In this document: positions 23,724 to 36,694 of the stretch, piece by piece | Position numbering within the stretch: the stretch's first letter is position 1 | How the letters are laid out: each line of letters starts with the position of its first letter | NCBI RefSeq assembly: GCF_018687715.1 | Contig: NC_056758.1 | Location: 25,951,001 to 26,015,000 of the forward strand | DNA from: Carya illinoinensis | Taxonomy: Eukaryota; Streptophyta; Magnoliopsida; Fagales; Juglandaceae | Direction of reading: 5' to 3' | Length of the DNA stretch: 64,000 nucleotides | Notes under the pieces: model-generated | Database searches by the model: none | What the model was told of the DNA's origin: nothing | What the model saw: the letters and a program-made list of their open reading frames with translations, nothing else | Translations under genes and position numbers: made by a program

Positions 23724-23975
23724 GTTGGTTCTTTCAACTATGAAATGTTGAATGCAAAAAACAGAGGATGACGAAACAGAGAGTTTTATTACTGGGCTAG
23801 AATGGAGTTTGATGAACTCAAAGGTGAAAATTTTGGATAAAAGACAGGAACTTGAGTGAAACCCATGGTTCGGCTGAAAGTGAAGATCGATGGGTTTAAA
23901 AAGAAGAGAGAAAGAGAGAAACGGGAGAGGGGAGGAGGACCGAGTGACGCGAAAGAAAAGTGAAAGCGTGAGATG

Positions 23976-23984
23976 AATATATAG
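23976..23984 (-). promoter_or_regulatory. TATA box of the FAF-like gene
   Basis: On the minus strand CTATATATT lies about 250 nt before the ATG at 23723. A start site near 23945 would place the long CT-rich block (23880-23940) in the 5' UTR, a common arrangement in plant genes. Confidence 0.5.
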
Positions 23985-25325
23985 GTCGAACCCGTTGAGA
24001 GAAGGGGGGGCACGAACTTTTTGAGCCCACTAGAATTTATACAACTTTGCGACACGTTATAAATGAAACAAGAAACAAAAAACGTTAAACGTTAAATTAG
24101 GGGGAACACTTTTTCTTAGTTCGGTGGTAAACACCGACTACCGAGAATTGTGGGCCGACTCAAGATCAGTTCTATGTTCATCCCTGACTCGGACTCGCTT
24201 AATTTGACAGGAAACACCAAGTTAGTTTTTCTATTTATGGACGAAACCCAAGCTTTTTCATCTATCGTCGTTTCAGCTTAAAGAAACCTACAAAGTACAT
24301 GATTCTCTTTAGTATTTTGTGGTTGGGATTGCTACCTTGCCCTATACATTTTTGCTTTACACTTTACCACTATACGCTTAAACTTTTCTTCTTCTTTTTT
24401 CCTGCTGTTGTAATTTGGTTGCTGCCGGTTATGTTGTGGTTGCTGTCATACAGTCAAATGTTGCTTCCCGCATGTTTCGGTCCACTGGTCTTGATCTGGG
24501 GCTTCTCATCAAAAGTTAGATGAAGAACTTTTTATTGAAATGAACTCATTGAATTAGGGTTATTAGTTCTGTTTATAAACAGGAAAATCAGAAACTGGAA
24601 ACCGCGGGAAATAATACATGATGGAAACTGAACAGTTTATGCCACAAACTTGCTGAGTCAGCACATACAACTCTTGGATAAGCCAACTGCACCTCCAACT
24701 GCATTGAAACTGTACTTTCTTTGCTGCTGACGGTTGACTGCTAATACTCACCCCAAGATAATTTGCTGACACACTCGTCTTGCCATGTAATGTAGGAAAA
24801 AACATTAGGCTCGGCATGTTTGGATTTTGAGTTTTTTTAAGCCAACCACGCTAGTATAATACATAAAGACTATATGTAACAGAACTTTTTTAAAAATATT
24901 TTTTAGAAATTCTAAAAATAAAATTGAGAGGTGTTTGTTACTAGATTTTGTGAGAATGGAATATAATATGAGAAATTGTTTGATTCTCTTGACAGATGTT
25001 TTGTATTAGAATTTGTAGAAATAATAAATCATTAGTTGGTTTAAAAGTTTAAATTAAAGAGAAAAGGTAAATTTAATTATTTATAATTCTATCTTACACT
25101 AGGTGATTTGAAGAGTTGGAATATAATTTTTGTGAAAATTGTTTTGTTTATCTCATTTTTTTTTTTTTTTGTTTAAGAAATAGAAAAAATTTTGAGATAT
25201 AAATATGTTAGAATTTAAAGTGGAAATTTTATTAATTTTGAAAAACTTGAAATCCAAACATGCAAGACAATATCAGCTACTTCTTTTTAATATATGTATA
25301 TCATTAATAGAAGAACCTTACATGT
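23985..25325. other. Intergenic; upstream region of the FAF-like gene
   Basis: No gene recognised. ORFs at 24299-24523 and 24563-24817 are short and carry no motif. 24850-25260 is AT-rich with recurring TGAGAATGGAATATA and AGAATTTGTAGAAA words, perhaps a decayed MITE. Confidence 0.4.
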
Positions 25326-25329
25326 TTTT

Positions 25330-25495
25330 GTCAAGCTAAATAGCTTGAGAAATAAACTCAGGAACATTCTCTACCACATTTCTAGACTCTCAATATTCCA
25401 AGCATAGCTGGCCAGCTTATGTGCTGGCTCATTTTCAAGCCTATTAACACGTTGAACAAGACATTCTCCAAACAATTGTTGAACAAGACTTGTCT
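25330..25495 (-). pseudogene. Fragment of a LINE RNase H domain
   Basis: Read on the minus strand this stretch encodes VQRVNRLENEPAHKLASYAW followed by NIESLEMW, a stop, then RMFLSLF. The R-x-N...AH-LA-YA pattern is the C-terminal end of the RNase H domain found in plant L1-type LINEs and in related RT-derived ORFs (RVN-x-x-AH-x-LA). Only about 55 codons remain, with one TAG. No RT or endonuclease part is nearby. Confidence 0.55.
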
Positions 25496-25496
25496 C

Positions 25497-25695
25497 GTTT
25501 TTTTTCACAGATAAGATGAGATGAATTGAGATAAAACTTTAAAGTTAAATAAAATATTGTTAAAATATATTTTTTTAATATTATTTTTATTTTAGAATTT
25601 GAAAAAATCGAATTGTTTATTTTATTTTAGGTAGGAATTTGGAAAAATTGTAATAATTTAATGAGATTAGATGAGAATAGTTGTGAAAACAAAGG
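25497..25695. mobile_element. MITE remnant of the GAGATGAATTGAGAT family
   Basis: The segment has the family words GATGAGATGAATTGAGATAA near the left and ATGAGATTAGATGAGAA near the right, with the usual AT-rich middle (AATATTATTTTTATTTTAGAATTTG). Termini are worn: TCTCGTTTTTTTTC on the left and AAAGGAGGCC on the right, the latter ending in a GGCC-like remnant. Confidence 0.45.
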
Positions 25696-25699
25696 AGGC

Positions 25700-28121
25700 C
25701 AGCTTGAATATCAGCTTGTTGATTACTAGAAGAAACATGACAAGTTATAATAATTCCGACTTGAATTTTGTTCCATATAAAATGTCAGTTTGTTTCTATA
25801 TGTTTTGTTCTTTCATAAAACATTTGCTTCTTTCATGAAAAAGCAGAAGCAATGAGCATTGCATAAAATTCCAGTGTTGGCCATGCTGCTCGAGAAGTAG
25901 TGTCTTAGGATGTTGTTTGCTACTGTGTTCTGTTTGCTATCAAGGGCTCCCATCATGTGAAATATTTAATTCATGGATCAGAGTTTAGGTTTAATTATAT
26001 AATGTAAAATTAATAATTGTCCCAATAATTTAAGTTAATGAAAAATGTAGATTTAATTATTTATATTAATTCTTTAGGCTTCCTACTGTCTGTGGTGTCG
26101 TGGCTGCTGTCTTTGATTGTGCAGGGTCTTTCTGCATGCTGCCCTTGATTTGTTGCTGTCCAATGATCAACCGGTGCTGTCTGCTAATTGGTCTTAGCTC
26201 AATTAGCTTGCTGTTAACCCGTTTTGTATTGTGTTTGTAAATGGCTAGTGCCATCTTAGGTGTGGCTTTTGTTCTGCTATTGCTGTAGTGCTTGTTAATT
26301 TGCCTAGTTCTGCAATATCTCTGTTATATATTGTAAAGAACTCCCTTACTGGATTCGTAGATTCAAACTTAGAAAAAGGGCCGACCAAATAAGAAGGGAT
26401 CATTTGCTAATACAAAACATTTAGACAACCCTACCTTGTATATATCTTTTAAGCTAAGAGGTCTGTCAACTTTCCTTCAAATTATTATCATGGAGCTTGT
26501 AATACGGTCTTAAAATCGCACCAATTTATGGTTGGTTTTCTGGTGAGACCTGAGAGCGAAAACAGATGAAAAGCGAACATATCCTGCTTTTGACCAGTCA
26601 TTGCCTCTCTATTGACCAAATATTTTCTTTTCTGGTCATTGGCCAATTGCCAAAACATACCGACAGCTCTGATTACATAACGGGATCAATAGTACATCTT
26701 TTTATCCGTTCATAATATAAATTATAAAGAAAAAAAAAATGAAGTGTTTTGTAGAAGCAGCTAAGATTCTGTTGAGGCACTGAACCTTGAGTTCGCAATA
26801 ATTAGGAAGGTAGACCCTAAGACAAAAATGATTACAAGTATTAGGATCGAGGAATGAATTTGAAAAATAAATAAGAAGTTGAAAAGCAACCCTAATGCAC
26901 ATATACTCCAAAGATGTCAAATGCATGTGTCTTACCAATAAAGAAATAAACTACAGTGAAGAATACGAAATTGTTGTCATTGGTATGGAGAATTGTAGTT
27001 TCTAACTTGTATTATAAGGTGCATAATAGAGGATATTGAAACCAGAATAGGGGTACTAAAAGTTCCTTTTTTGGTTCTCTAATTATGAAACCAGAATAGG
27101 GGTACTAAAAGTTCCTTTTTTGTGTAAAGACACTGCTTTTTCATCGCACAGAATTGAAGAAAACAGAGGTATAATTTGTAGCGAGCAAAGAAAAATACGT
27201 GCCTCTTGTATACACTCAGGCCCGAACCATCTGATTTCCTTTCAATTCCCCTTTACTTTGTTTTTGTTTTAGATGAAGGGCAAGAGACTAATGTGTTTTT
27301 GAAATCAACTCAACTGATCTTAACTCATATCAAACCTATCATTGATGAGGCCCATTACTTTTTCAACTTTCCATAAAAAGGTTAAACACATCTCAATCTA
27401 TTCCATATATTCAAACACATATCTCAAACTATTTACATTCAACTATATCTTAATGAGACCCATAAAATATTACTATTTATAGATCAACTCAAATCATTGA
27501 AGATTACCCCATCATCCAAACGTAGCATCAAAGTTACCGCAAACTTAGAAAAAGGGCAAGACCTCTTCCGATCATTCTGCCCACCTTTGCCCCCTGAAAT
27601 GACAACTAATTTTTTCTTCTTTTGCTGGATAGCAACTGATTAGTTTTCTTAACGAGAAAGGTAATGGAATTGTGCTGATGTTAATGCTGTTGTTATCATT
27701 GATGCTGTTCTTAAACATAACTTCATTCTTATCTAAGTTGTGATGACAAGCATATGCTTAGGTTTCTATTCATTGATAGATCATTAAAGTGCCACTCAAG
27801 GAGAACGATGTTAGTAAAGGTCCACTAATGTACATAAAGGAGACAAGTGAATAAACTTTATTACCGAGACATTCCAAGCTTGTGGACAATACATAAAAAG
27901 CTTAAGAGTAAGGGTCATTGCCCATATTATACACTTCATTCTATCTGTAAGAGCATAAAGCATTTCCCTCATGAATGAATCAGAGTTGAATGCTCCAAAT
28001 TAAATGAAAAATTGGTACTCTATTGATACATTGTTATGTTTAATGGTTGTTACCCAAAACAACTCGTGAATCATTCACTACCAAGAAGGAAAGCCTCAGA
28101 TGACAGCAAAATTTTCTGATG
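25700..28121. other. Intergenic; small duplications and a MITE-like stretch
   Basis: No gene recognised. 27038-27123 holds a direct 49-bp tandem duplication beginning GAAACCAGAATAGGGGTACT. 27290-27530 resembles the local MITE family in opposite orientation (words AACTCATATCAAACC, ATCTCAAACTATTTACATTC). 26080-26345 is a GC-richer island with TATATAACAGAGATATTGCA words on the minus strand, perhaps an old LTR fragment, but no boundary pair was found. Confidence 0.4.
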
Positions 28122-31100
28122 TCATGATACATGAAGATTTTGAATTTCACTATTTAGTTTCTGAATTTCTTTATCAACTCCCAACAATTCTTGTTGAATC
28201 TCTGAGAGTTTGTCTAGTCTATGCTGTGCATCATCTTGGTAGGGCTGGGCAATGATTTTCACAAAGCTTTCCATATTATTGATAGCTTCCAATAGATCCT
28301 TCTGCATGGCCTCATCAAGTTCACTGGCCAAGGCATCTGCAGCCCTTCTCACCTTATCTATCATCCCTTGCCTGCGAGCTGGGAAGTTTGAAATTGCTAA
28401 TAACCTATCACAGGAATGAAGGATTGGTCAAATACTGCAAACAATAGTTTGTAAAACTCTATTCTTTTTTAATGATATAAAATGGCGTTATTGCTGTTGT
28501 GTGTGTGTGTGTGTGTGTGTGTGTGAGTGACTGAGAGAGAGAGAGAGAGATGAAGTAACAACATAGGAGCACTAATGCAGAGAGTACAAAACAAAGGGTT
28601 ATTAGGTATTCCAAATCAGGATATATATTTGAACAGCTAGCTGCACAATGTCGCCATTTACAAGCTCGCTGTTTAATTTAATTCAAGGTGACGGAGCCAG
28701 AACTGTAAAGGCTGATATCATCCCCTCATCCTACCCACTCCAAACTAAAAGGGAGATACTGAATAAGCCAGAACCTATTTGTCTAACAGGCATACATGTT
28801 TCCATGTCTGTGTGTGAAAGTGCCAATGACAAACGGAGATATTGTAAGATTCTGTTTCTACTCCTTTCCCTTCAGCTTGAAACACATCCCAGAACTCGGC
28901 TAACAAAATTTTAGCTAAAAAACAGTATCAAATAACTAAAATCTATTCCTGGCAGCAGTGAGCTAACAATGATGTCCTATAAAATCTTCCTCCTTCGTCC
29001 AGAATGACACCATAGAGCTGGATTCTCACCCACATGAACTACCAATAAATTGATTCATTTGTGACATAAAGGCTTCAGTGAAAAGAAAGAACCACAAAGA
29101 GATGCAGAAAGAGAGTGTAAGATTGAAGAAGATGCATCACCCGCCAGCAGAACAAAGGCCAAGAGCGAGAAGATCCTCCAAAGTAGTTGGCAATACAGAT
29201 GTCAGAAGTGAAGCAGACAAACCAGCTGCCCCCAGTCCTCCAAAAGTCCCTAAGAACTGACATCAAAGAGAGAATATTTCACTTCAGGTTGAGTTCACCA
29301 TAATCAAATTAAATTACATAAGCATCTTCCACTATAAAGTCCCAACGAATAAGTACTGCATATTAATGACAACACTATTGGAGGTGTCCAAGAAGGAATA
29401 ATATCCAATATAACCTCCAAACAAATTCACCATTATGTTATTATGAAAAGATGCCGATGCCATCCTCTTCAGAGGATAAATTAAAAGGGGGCATTCTAGA
29501 GTTTAAAACGAATAACTCAGTGATGGGCACTGCAAGCACCACAACACAACATTCCATCTTCTTGCTGAAGAAAAATAAGTGTTACATTATCCTGAGGGCT
29601 TTCAAACTCACCACTTCGCGGATTTCTTGCTCAAACAACTTGGAAGCAGCACCAGCACCGAAGTTCTCTATCACACTCAAGCTGATCCTATCCAACTTTT
29701 TCAGCAACTCATAGGTCTCGAAATGCACCTGAGTGTTTGGATAAACATATGAAGGCCATTCTTTTTCAAAAGAATCCTTGTACAGACTCCCTTCCTGAGC
29801 ATTGCTCGATTGTAACCACGTGACATATTCTGTAAGTAGTTTCTACACGCCAAGAAAATACCACAAGTAAACATCAATTCACGAACCAATGCAGACTTAC
29901 TATATGGAAAACATGGTAACAAAATTAATGAGAAGACCTGTAAGCAGAGGAAAAAACAACTTCAGTAAACCTACAAATTGTAAATATTAAGAAGCAATTC
30001 ATATTCATGCATTCTGAGACATAACCAGCACAGGCATAATCATCACATGAACACTGCGATTTCAGGACTGAAAACCAGGTTCATGGAAGAATATCTCACA
30101 CAAACAGACAAATTACACTCTGCACTAATCCATTTACTCACTTGTGCATCTGAGAGTGCAGGACCAATCAGATTATTTTGAAACCTTGTTGTGGCAGGCA
30201 TTGTTCCTGATTTTTCTGCTTTGAAAACATATGAAGCAACAAGATCAAGATTGGACAGTTGAAGAGTAGCTTCTATAAGCTCCAGAGCACGTGATTTTGT
30301 AGTCTCAATCTGCAATTTCATACAGTACAGTTCATAAACAATCTAAAACAAGTACCACCAAACTACTCCTGCCTAAAGAAAGGGTGCATACTAGAGATAA
30401 AGCCTTCTTTCTCCAAGACAAGCTCTCACTTTCCATCTTTGAGGCATATTCTTTTACGCTAGCAACTCTATTGTTTACTGAGGCCAAATCCTGCTTGGCA
30501 ACTCGGCAGTCCTCTCGCACAAGACGATCACAGGCAGAAAGTAGCCGTTCTACTATGCCAATGGGTGTTCCAAGTTTAAGCTTCATTCTCTCCATTCCAG
30601 CATTTGTTGAGCCATCTAAAAAACTATATAAATAATTTTCAAATTCATAGAAGCTCCTGCTTCCCCATTGGGAATCAAACACCGATAAATCACTACAGTT
30701 ATTTTCAGTCTCAAATGAAGATGAAAGTTTTGCTTCAAGAGCAGATCGTGCTGAGACAGGATATAATGTCACATCCTCTGTACTTAGCAACTTCCGAGTA
30801 TTCTCCTTGATGAATGATATTGCTTCTTCAAGCTGTACCGAATCATGCAAATAGTTAAAGAGAGCAGAATAGGTAATGATAGATGATAAAGGAACTCCAG
30901 CAGATTTAAAACTTTTACCATAAGAAAATCATAGAAGGTAAAATCAACAATTAATATGACAAAAAGCATAATTAAACCTCTTGGGCAGTCTGATAGAGGT
31001 CAGCCTTATTCAGGACAAACACAACTTTTTTCCTCCATTGTTGAGTATAACGAAGAAAACCAACCTGGAAAATAATAATAGAAGTAAAAATGAAATCAAT

Positions 31101-34100
31101 TTTGGTGATAACACATCCTGCTAAGAGATTTCTTGCAAATAATACAAACTCAAGAAAAAACCTTTTTTCAAAATAAAAAGGTTTAAACACAAAAAAGTAC
31201 GTCATTAAAAGGATAAGATTAACAAAGTGATATTTCCAACTGTAAGGCCTAGTTTGGTTTCACAAATCTTTCAACCCATCCCATCTCATCTCAACATCCA
31301 AACACCATTCAAGCAACAACATTTTTCAATTTCAAATTTTCAAATTTTCAACATTTTCATCTAATCATTACAACTTCCCAAACTTCCAAACAAAACACAA
31401 AAAACAATTCAACTTTTTCAAATCCCAAAACAAAAATAATGTTAAAAAATTATATTCTAACCCTCTTCTAACTTTATAATTTTTTATTCAACTTTTTCTC
31501 TCTCATTTTCCAAAATCTCATAAAACATTTTAACTCAAACCATTTCACTACTATTCACAAATTTTCTCACTAATATTCAGAGATTTCTCATCTCATATCA
31601 TCTGTTTAACCAAACGAGACCTAAATCTCAAACTACTTCGCACGATAAATTAAGCTTCGCTGCTTGACCAGGAAAAGTCAACCATACTTGCATACAAAGA
31701 GTGTACAACCTAGAGCCTGAGGCATTAGGGATTCATTCCTTTTCTCAAGGACAAAACTATAATATCAAGCTCAGCCAAATTGATGAGTCCACCTATTCAT
31801 ACCTCACTTTCAGTTAAAGGACGATCAGCAGATATAACAAAAAGAACCAAATCTGCACGGGGTACAAATTCCTCGGTTAGGCGTTGTTGCCTCTGAAGAA
31901 TCACGTTAGTTCCAGGTGTGTCAACCACAACCATCTGATTTAGAAAGGGATAAATGAATTAGTCCATTATGCATCATGGCTAATTATTATAATAAGCCAG
32001 TATTCAGATCTATTTCCAGGAAGTTAATGTAGGGTAAACTATTTTGTTTTGGCAAGGCAGGGTAAATCATTGAAGAAGCATATGCTGCGAATCCTTCATA
32101 TTTGCTACAATGTGACATACTTTATTCTTATCTTTGCTTCTCTTCAATGCTCGTTGCATCAGGTTAAATTTTTTTTTGATAAGTACATCAGGTTAAAATT
32201 AAAGGAAACGTATTCATATTTTAATTGTAATATCGAAATATCTCAGAAGAAATCGTGAGCTGTAAACAAGGAAAAATCAACTCACTTCTTTAAGAATACG
32301 AGCAGGGAGGTAGCATGTATATTGACCATCCGGATGCCTTTCACAACGTTGTTCATGACCAGAACCTGACTCAGAATAGCGTAAAAAAGTGATCTCATTA
32401 GTTGTAGGAACAACCCCCTCTTTGAGATATCTTCTTCCAAGAAGTGCATTAATAACCGTTGACTTGCCAGAGTTAAATTCACCCTACAAATATCAAGTTA
32501 TATGAAATTGTCAAGAGAAAACTTAAGCCACATTCTGATAAACTATATGGTTAGAATGCACTATAGTAATTATACCAGTCTTTATACGACAGCTCTATTC
32601 TCGGCTGTTAAAAAACCTTTCTCCCACCATAGAAGTATCTTTCTTTCAAATGATTAAGTTTATTAGAAAAACCAGAAGGCAAATACAAAGCAATAAAAAA
32701 AAGCTTATTTTTAGATATTGTTTTCAATGTTGATTCGTCCTGGTGAAATGGACAAATAGACAAGTATGAGAAGATAACTAGAATCTTATACACAGTCAAA
32801 CACTAGGCTCAATAAGAAAAGCAGATATGCTAGTAAACAATGAGAATTGATATGACATGATGGCATGTGATTTGAATAAACATATTATCCTATACAGGGT
32901 TTTATCCTACGATAACCCCTAGGGGTTGGTTCAAGTGGTAAAGGCCTTGGTCTTGGTGGTATGCTCCCTCCAAGTCTAAGGTTCGAATCCTCTTAGGTGC
33001 AAACAATTTCCAGTGGTCATCGGACTGGAGGAACTTCCCCTTCAATTACCCGAGGAGCACCACCGGGATTAGTCAGGACTTTGTTCTTGGACACCCAGTG
33101 CCAATCAAAACAAAAATTATGTTACAATATACTTTATGTGAATCCATCTACTCAAGTTGAGCATGCATTTGCACTGAGTTCCTTCAAAAGTTCCCAGACA
33201 AAATGGAACAAGATAAAGATGAACTTAATATTTGATCCACGGCTTCAACATGGAAAAAGCAATCCATTAATTCTTTTTTTTATAAGTTTTAATGCAGCGG
33301 CACAGGGACTAAAAAAGCAATCCATTATTAGCAGTAGCATATAATGATGTAGACAATCTCAACAATCCCTATACATTTTTTCTTATGTAAACATGTATGT
33401 GAAATAACCAAGGCAGCTTAAATTCTACACCCTTTCAGCTTTAAAAAGAAAATTATGAAATTTAGAGCTAATACCAATGTATATCCCTGGAACCAGAATT
33501 TGTTGAAGTTCAGCACACAATTACCACTATAACCAGCAAAAATGGCTGATCAATTTGTGAAACTGCTTCAATGAGAAGTGAAACCTCCTCCATCTGTCAT
33601 TCAAAACCAATATTTCTAGTTTCAGAATTGAGTGCATAATAAAATATTTATGAAATATAGAATCATCTGAAAAATAACACAACTACCAAATGTTTTAATT
33701 AAATGATCACCAGAGGAGCAGCTTTCTGGATAACATTTATTGCTTTGAGCAAAACTGTTCTCTCTGTTTCTATGAACTGTTTCTCTCTATCTTCCAATTT
33801 AATAAAGCCAGCTACTCTTTTTTCCCCATAGCCATCATTATCCGCATTCAATAATTTGAGCTTAATAGAGCTTTCAACTTCATCCTGCATTCTTTTATTC
33901 ATGTATGCATTGTTAAACAATTTCCTCAAAACATCATCACCAAACAACATCAAACCTTCCAAAGGGATCACGAAGCCACTAGCACCCAATTTGAGTATAT
34001 CCGATGCCTCAGTCAGTAATGCATCCTCTCCATGTGAAGAAAAGTTGACAAAAATTGGTATCTTCACATTCTCAAATACAGAGTTCTCTGCCATATCAAC

Positions 34101-34516
34101 ATGTTTCTCTCCACCAATGTCATATATAAGAAAATCAGCACCTTCAGAAAAAGATGCATTTAAAGCAGCATTTGCTGTTTGCACTTTCCTAGCTACCAAA
34201 GGAAGAATAACCGATTCAGACCTGGAATCGATCATTGTGTTTCTGGCCACAATGGCAGGAAGACCTGTAACAGAAAGAAGCATCATTTAATTACCGCATT
34301 GTACAATTTCTAATATTGAGATGAAATTGTATTGAATAGGGAACACAACTGGTAAAATAGATAACAGATCAAACTAACGCACACTGTGACCAAACATTGG
34401 GATTCGCCATGGACCAAGGTACCAAATACTACAATATATGATCCTGCTCAGAAATAAACACTTTATTTGGATAGCTTAATTATCAAAAGAATGTATCTTA
34501 CAGTGTGAAATATTTT

Positions 34517-34571
<55 letters not shown>

Positions 34572-35292
34572 ATTCTGGTTAGCATTATCGGTCAAGTTAG
34601 TGTGCGGAGCTGCAGTCTGCATTGATGTTCATTTTTTGTTGTAGTGACGTTATTAGGAATTCAGCTCTCAAGCTTCAGTAAAGAATATTACGTATAAACA
34701 TAGCACAAGATCATCCACTTATAGTGAGTACGTAATAAACGAAACGCTTTGTCGCTCATTAATAGTGAAAACAAATTAGATATGGCGTATAAAAACAACC
34801 TTGATCAGAGAGTACAACCCCACTAGCTCCAACGGCTGCAGCGACATCTACTCGCTCCGCGATTAACAAATACGCGCGGTCCCGAACAACCGCTTTCAAC
34901 AAACAAGCGGCCTCGTAAACCCTCCCAGCACCACTTCCTTCACCGCCATTGAGCAGCACAATCCGAACCCACTTGGCCACGGCCTTGTCGATCAAATCCA
35001 AAGCATCCTGTCGACCAATGACGTCGTCTGGATCCAACTGAAGGACGAGACAGGGGACTCTGATCTCGGGGCGCTTGAAGCCGCCGGGGAAGAGAGTTCT
35101 GGGCAGAGACTTAGGTGGGTTTGAAGGGTTCCGGTTGGGGAGGCGATAAGGGTCTTGGGAGATTGAGGTAATGGGGTAGTGGTTTCGGCGTAGTGGGGTT
35201 TTTGAACGAGTAAATTGTGTAAGGCGATGTGGGGTGGGGTTGAGAAAAAAGAGAGGGACTCTCGGGGTTTCAAAGGAGAGGAGGGGTACCAT
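28122..35292 (-). CDS. FZL: FZO-like, chloroplast membrane-remodelling GTPase (FZL)
   Basis: Eleven exons, all introns GT-AG: 35292-34800, 34264-33711, 33593-33525, 32483-32286, 31934-31803, 31064-30978, 30832-30392, 30309-30142, 29842-29612, 29256-29141, 28404-28122. Total 2772 nt, 923 codons, in frame throughout, close to the roughly 912 residues of Arabidopsis FZL. Order: S/T/R/P-rich chloroplast transit region (about 1-75); thiamine-phosphate-synthase-like barrel (about 85-340); dynamin-like GTPase with P-loop GEFNSGKST (373-381), DTPG (443-446) and NKAD (501-504); helical middle; hydrophobic pair FLGTFGGLGAAGLSASLL/LLALGLCSAG (792-830); C-terminal coiled coil ending NLHVS. In Arabidopsis FZL acts at thylakoid and envelope membranes in thylakoid organisation and fusion. 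All GTPase motifs look intact. A SINE sits in intron 3 and a MITE in intron 5. Confidence 0.95.
28499..28553. repeat. (TG)n-(GA)n compound microsatellite, FZL intron 10
   Basis: A run of about 14 TG units is followed, after a short GTGACT break, by about 8 GA units. It lies in the intron between exons 10 and 11 of FZL. Confidence 0.9.
31246..31621. mobile_element. Complete MITE, PIF/Harbinger-like, in FZL intron 5
   Basis: A 376-bp element with imperfect inverted ends GGCCTAGTTTGGTT and GGTCTCGTTTGGTT (read inward), flanked by TAA on both sides (31243-31245 and 31622-31624). A 3-bp TAA/TWA duplication is the mark of PIF/Harbinger. The interior has no coding capacity; it is a run of TTCAAATTTTCAAATTTTC-type words. 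It is the best-preserved member of the MITE family scattered through this window, and lies between FZL exons 5 and 6. Confidence 0.85.
32917..33108 (+). mobile_element. tRNA-derived SINE in FZL intron 3
   Basis: A Pol III internal promoter is visible: A-box-like GGTTCAAGTGGTAAAGG (about 32928-32944) and B box GGTTCGAATCC (32980-32990), about 50 nt apart. The body continues through AGTCAGGACTTTGTTCTTGG to CAGTGCCAATC and an A-rich end. The head does not fold into a full tRNA, so a SINE is the better call. It is antisense to FZL. Confidence 0.75.
34519..34572. repeat. (AC)n-(AT)n microsatellite, FZL intron 1
   Basis: About 15 AC units run directly into about 12 AT units inside the first intron of FZL. 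Confidence 0.9.
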
Positions 35293-35373
35293 GGGACTAA
35301 GAAACGAGTGTCTCGCTGCGTTGTTGTTGTTGTGAAGTTTGAGAGAGAGAGAGTGCGGGTGTGAGAAAGAAGC

Positions 35374-35385
35374 TTATCTTCCCAT
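35374..35385 (-). promoter_or_regulatory. FZL: Possible minimal uORF ahead of FZL
   Basis: Minus strand ATG GGA AGA TAA at 35385-35374, about 80 nt before the FZL start at 35292. Whether it is in the transcript depends on the start site; a TATA-like AAATATAG at about 35462-35469 would include it. A three-codon uORF may lower initiation at the main ATG. Confidence 0.3.
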
Positions 35386-35499
35386 GGATACACGGTGGCG
35401 TGTTATCGTTGAGTTTCTTATCCGTTGAAACGAGAGAGGAAAAGGAAAGCGAAGGCTGCTGCTATATTTTGCTCCAATAATGACAACATAAACAATAAT

Positions 35500-36694
35500 G
35501 AATTATGATTTTAGCGCTTAGAAAAAATAAAAAAATAAAAAAAATAATCAAATTATGATTTTAGCAAAATATAATTATAATTAAATTAAAAATATTTTTT
35601 TTCCCCAGCAAGCAAGTAATCTTCATTAGAAAAGTAGAAAAAATGATACATGAGGAGGGGGTGGGGTTCCACAACAAACACCCCACAATAATAACAATAG
35701 TGTAAAGAGGTGGATAAAAAAAAAAAAAATTTGAGTTTTTGGGACCAATTTCTTAATCTTCATCCATGTCCTACAAAGAAAACGCCATCTTAAAAGACGG
35801 TAATAAGCTATTCACAAAAAGTTGCGAACAATGAAACCATCGCTGGTGGCGATGGAACCTTCACTGAAAGCGATGAGAGTAGCCAGTACATTGTTGTTTG
35901 TTGTCTTAAGATAATTTTTGTAGAGATCTACAGTCCCTTATTTGAGATCACCGGTTAAGGAAAGTGATAATATGATAGAAAACATGACATCGGGTGGACT
36001 GATCTACAGCTAGTGATCATCTGCGTTCCCACACTCTTGTGATGGCATGAGGTAGTCATGCACCGGTGGGAAGGAGACAGGGTGGCCCAGATCTAGAAGA
36101 TCTCGGCGAGATGAAGTTGCTAGTACAGTGCGTGTAGCCATTTGAAGCGTCAAAGCGCGGCGGCGCGTGAAGGCCACGTGCGGCAACAAGCCATGTGTGA
36201 GGTCAATGTGCCGAACATTTTGGTGTGACTCCACTATAGGATGAGGTGGTATGGCGCGTGTAGGCAAATGGCGGCAAGAGAGTAGCAAATCTATCCAAAA
36301 CCGAACCGTTGGAGGGAGGGGGAAAAACAATACTTTGAAAGTGTATACACTGTACAGAAATTAAAAGGAGAAAGAGAGGCCACAGCTCCACCCTTCTCTC
36401 CGGCAACAGCTCTCACTGAAATGTGGTTTTCTCGAGAGAATGAGGACTATCTCTCTCTAAAACTGTGGAGACGTAAAAGTAAAATTTCTTATGTTGAAGA
36501 CAAGTCACCTTGAAGGTGGTAGCGTTTTTGGATTTTCCATAAATATTACGTGCGTAACTTGGGTGGTTGGCAAAGCATGATGATGCATGCAAGCAATGGA
36601 GCCAAACCTCAAAAAGCCTTCAAGAAATATGAGAGCACGTGCTGATGGTAGAGGTTGTCCTTATGTGGTTATGTCAAGGAAGAACAACATTCTT
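35500..36694. other. Intergenic, partly GC-richer; no gene recognised
   Basis: A-rich sequence (35520-35600) is followed by an unassigned block (35600-36500) that is less AT-rich. On the minus strand the block has a 106-codon ORF (36330-36010) without a motif. Its general look, with a purine-rich left end and CG-containing words such as GCGCGGCGGCGCG at 36157-36169, could be the 5' part of an old retroelement, but no terminus or domain supports that. Confidence 0.3.

Noticed and set aside
32928..33000. tRNA gene candidate
   Set aside because: A and B boxes are present but the ends do not pair into an acceptor stem and a SINE body follows.
33856..34290. 144-codon plus-strand ORF
   Set aside because: Antisense shadow of FZL exon 2, which has family-matching sequence and correct splice sites.
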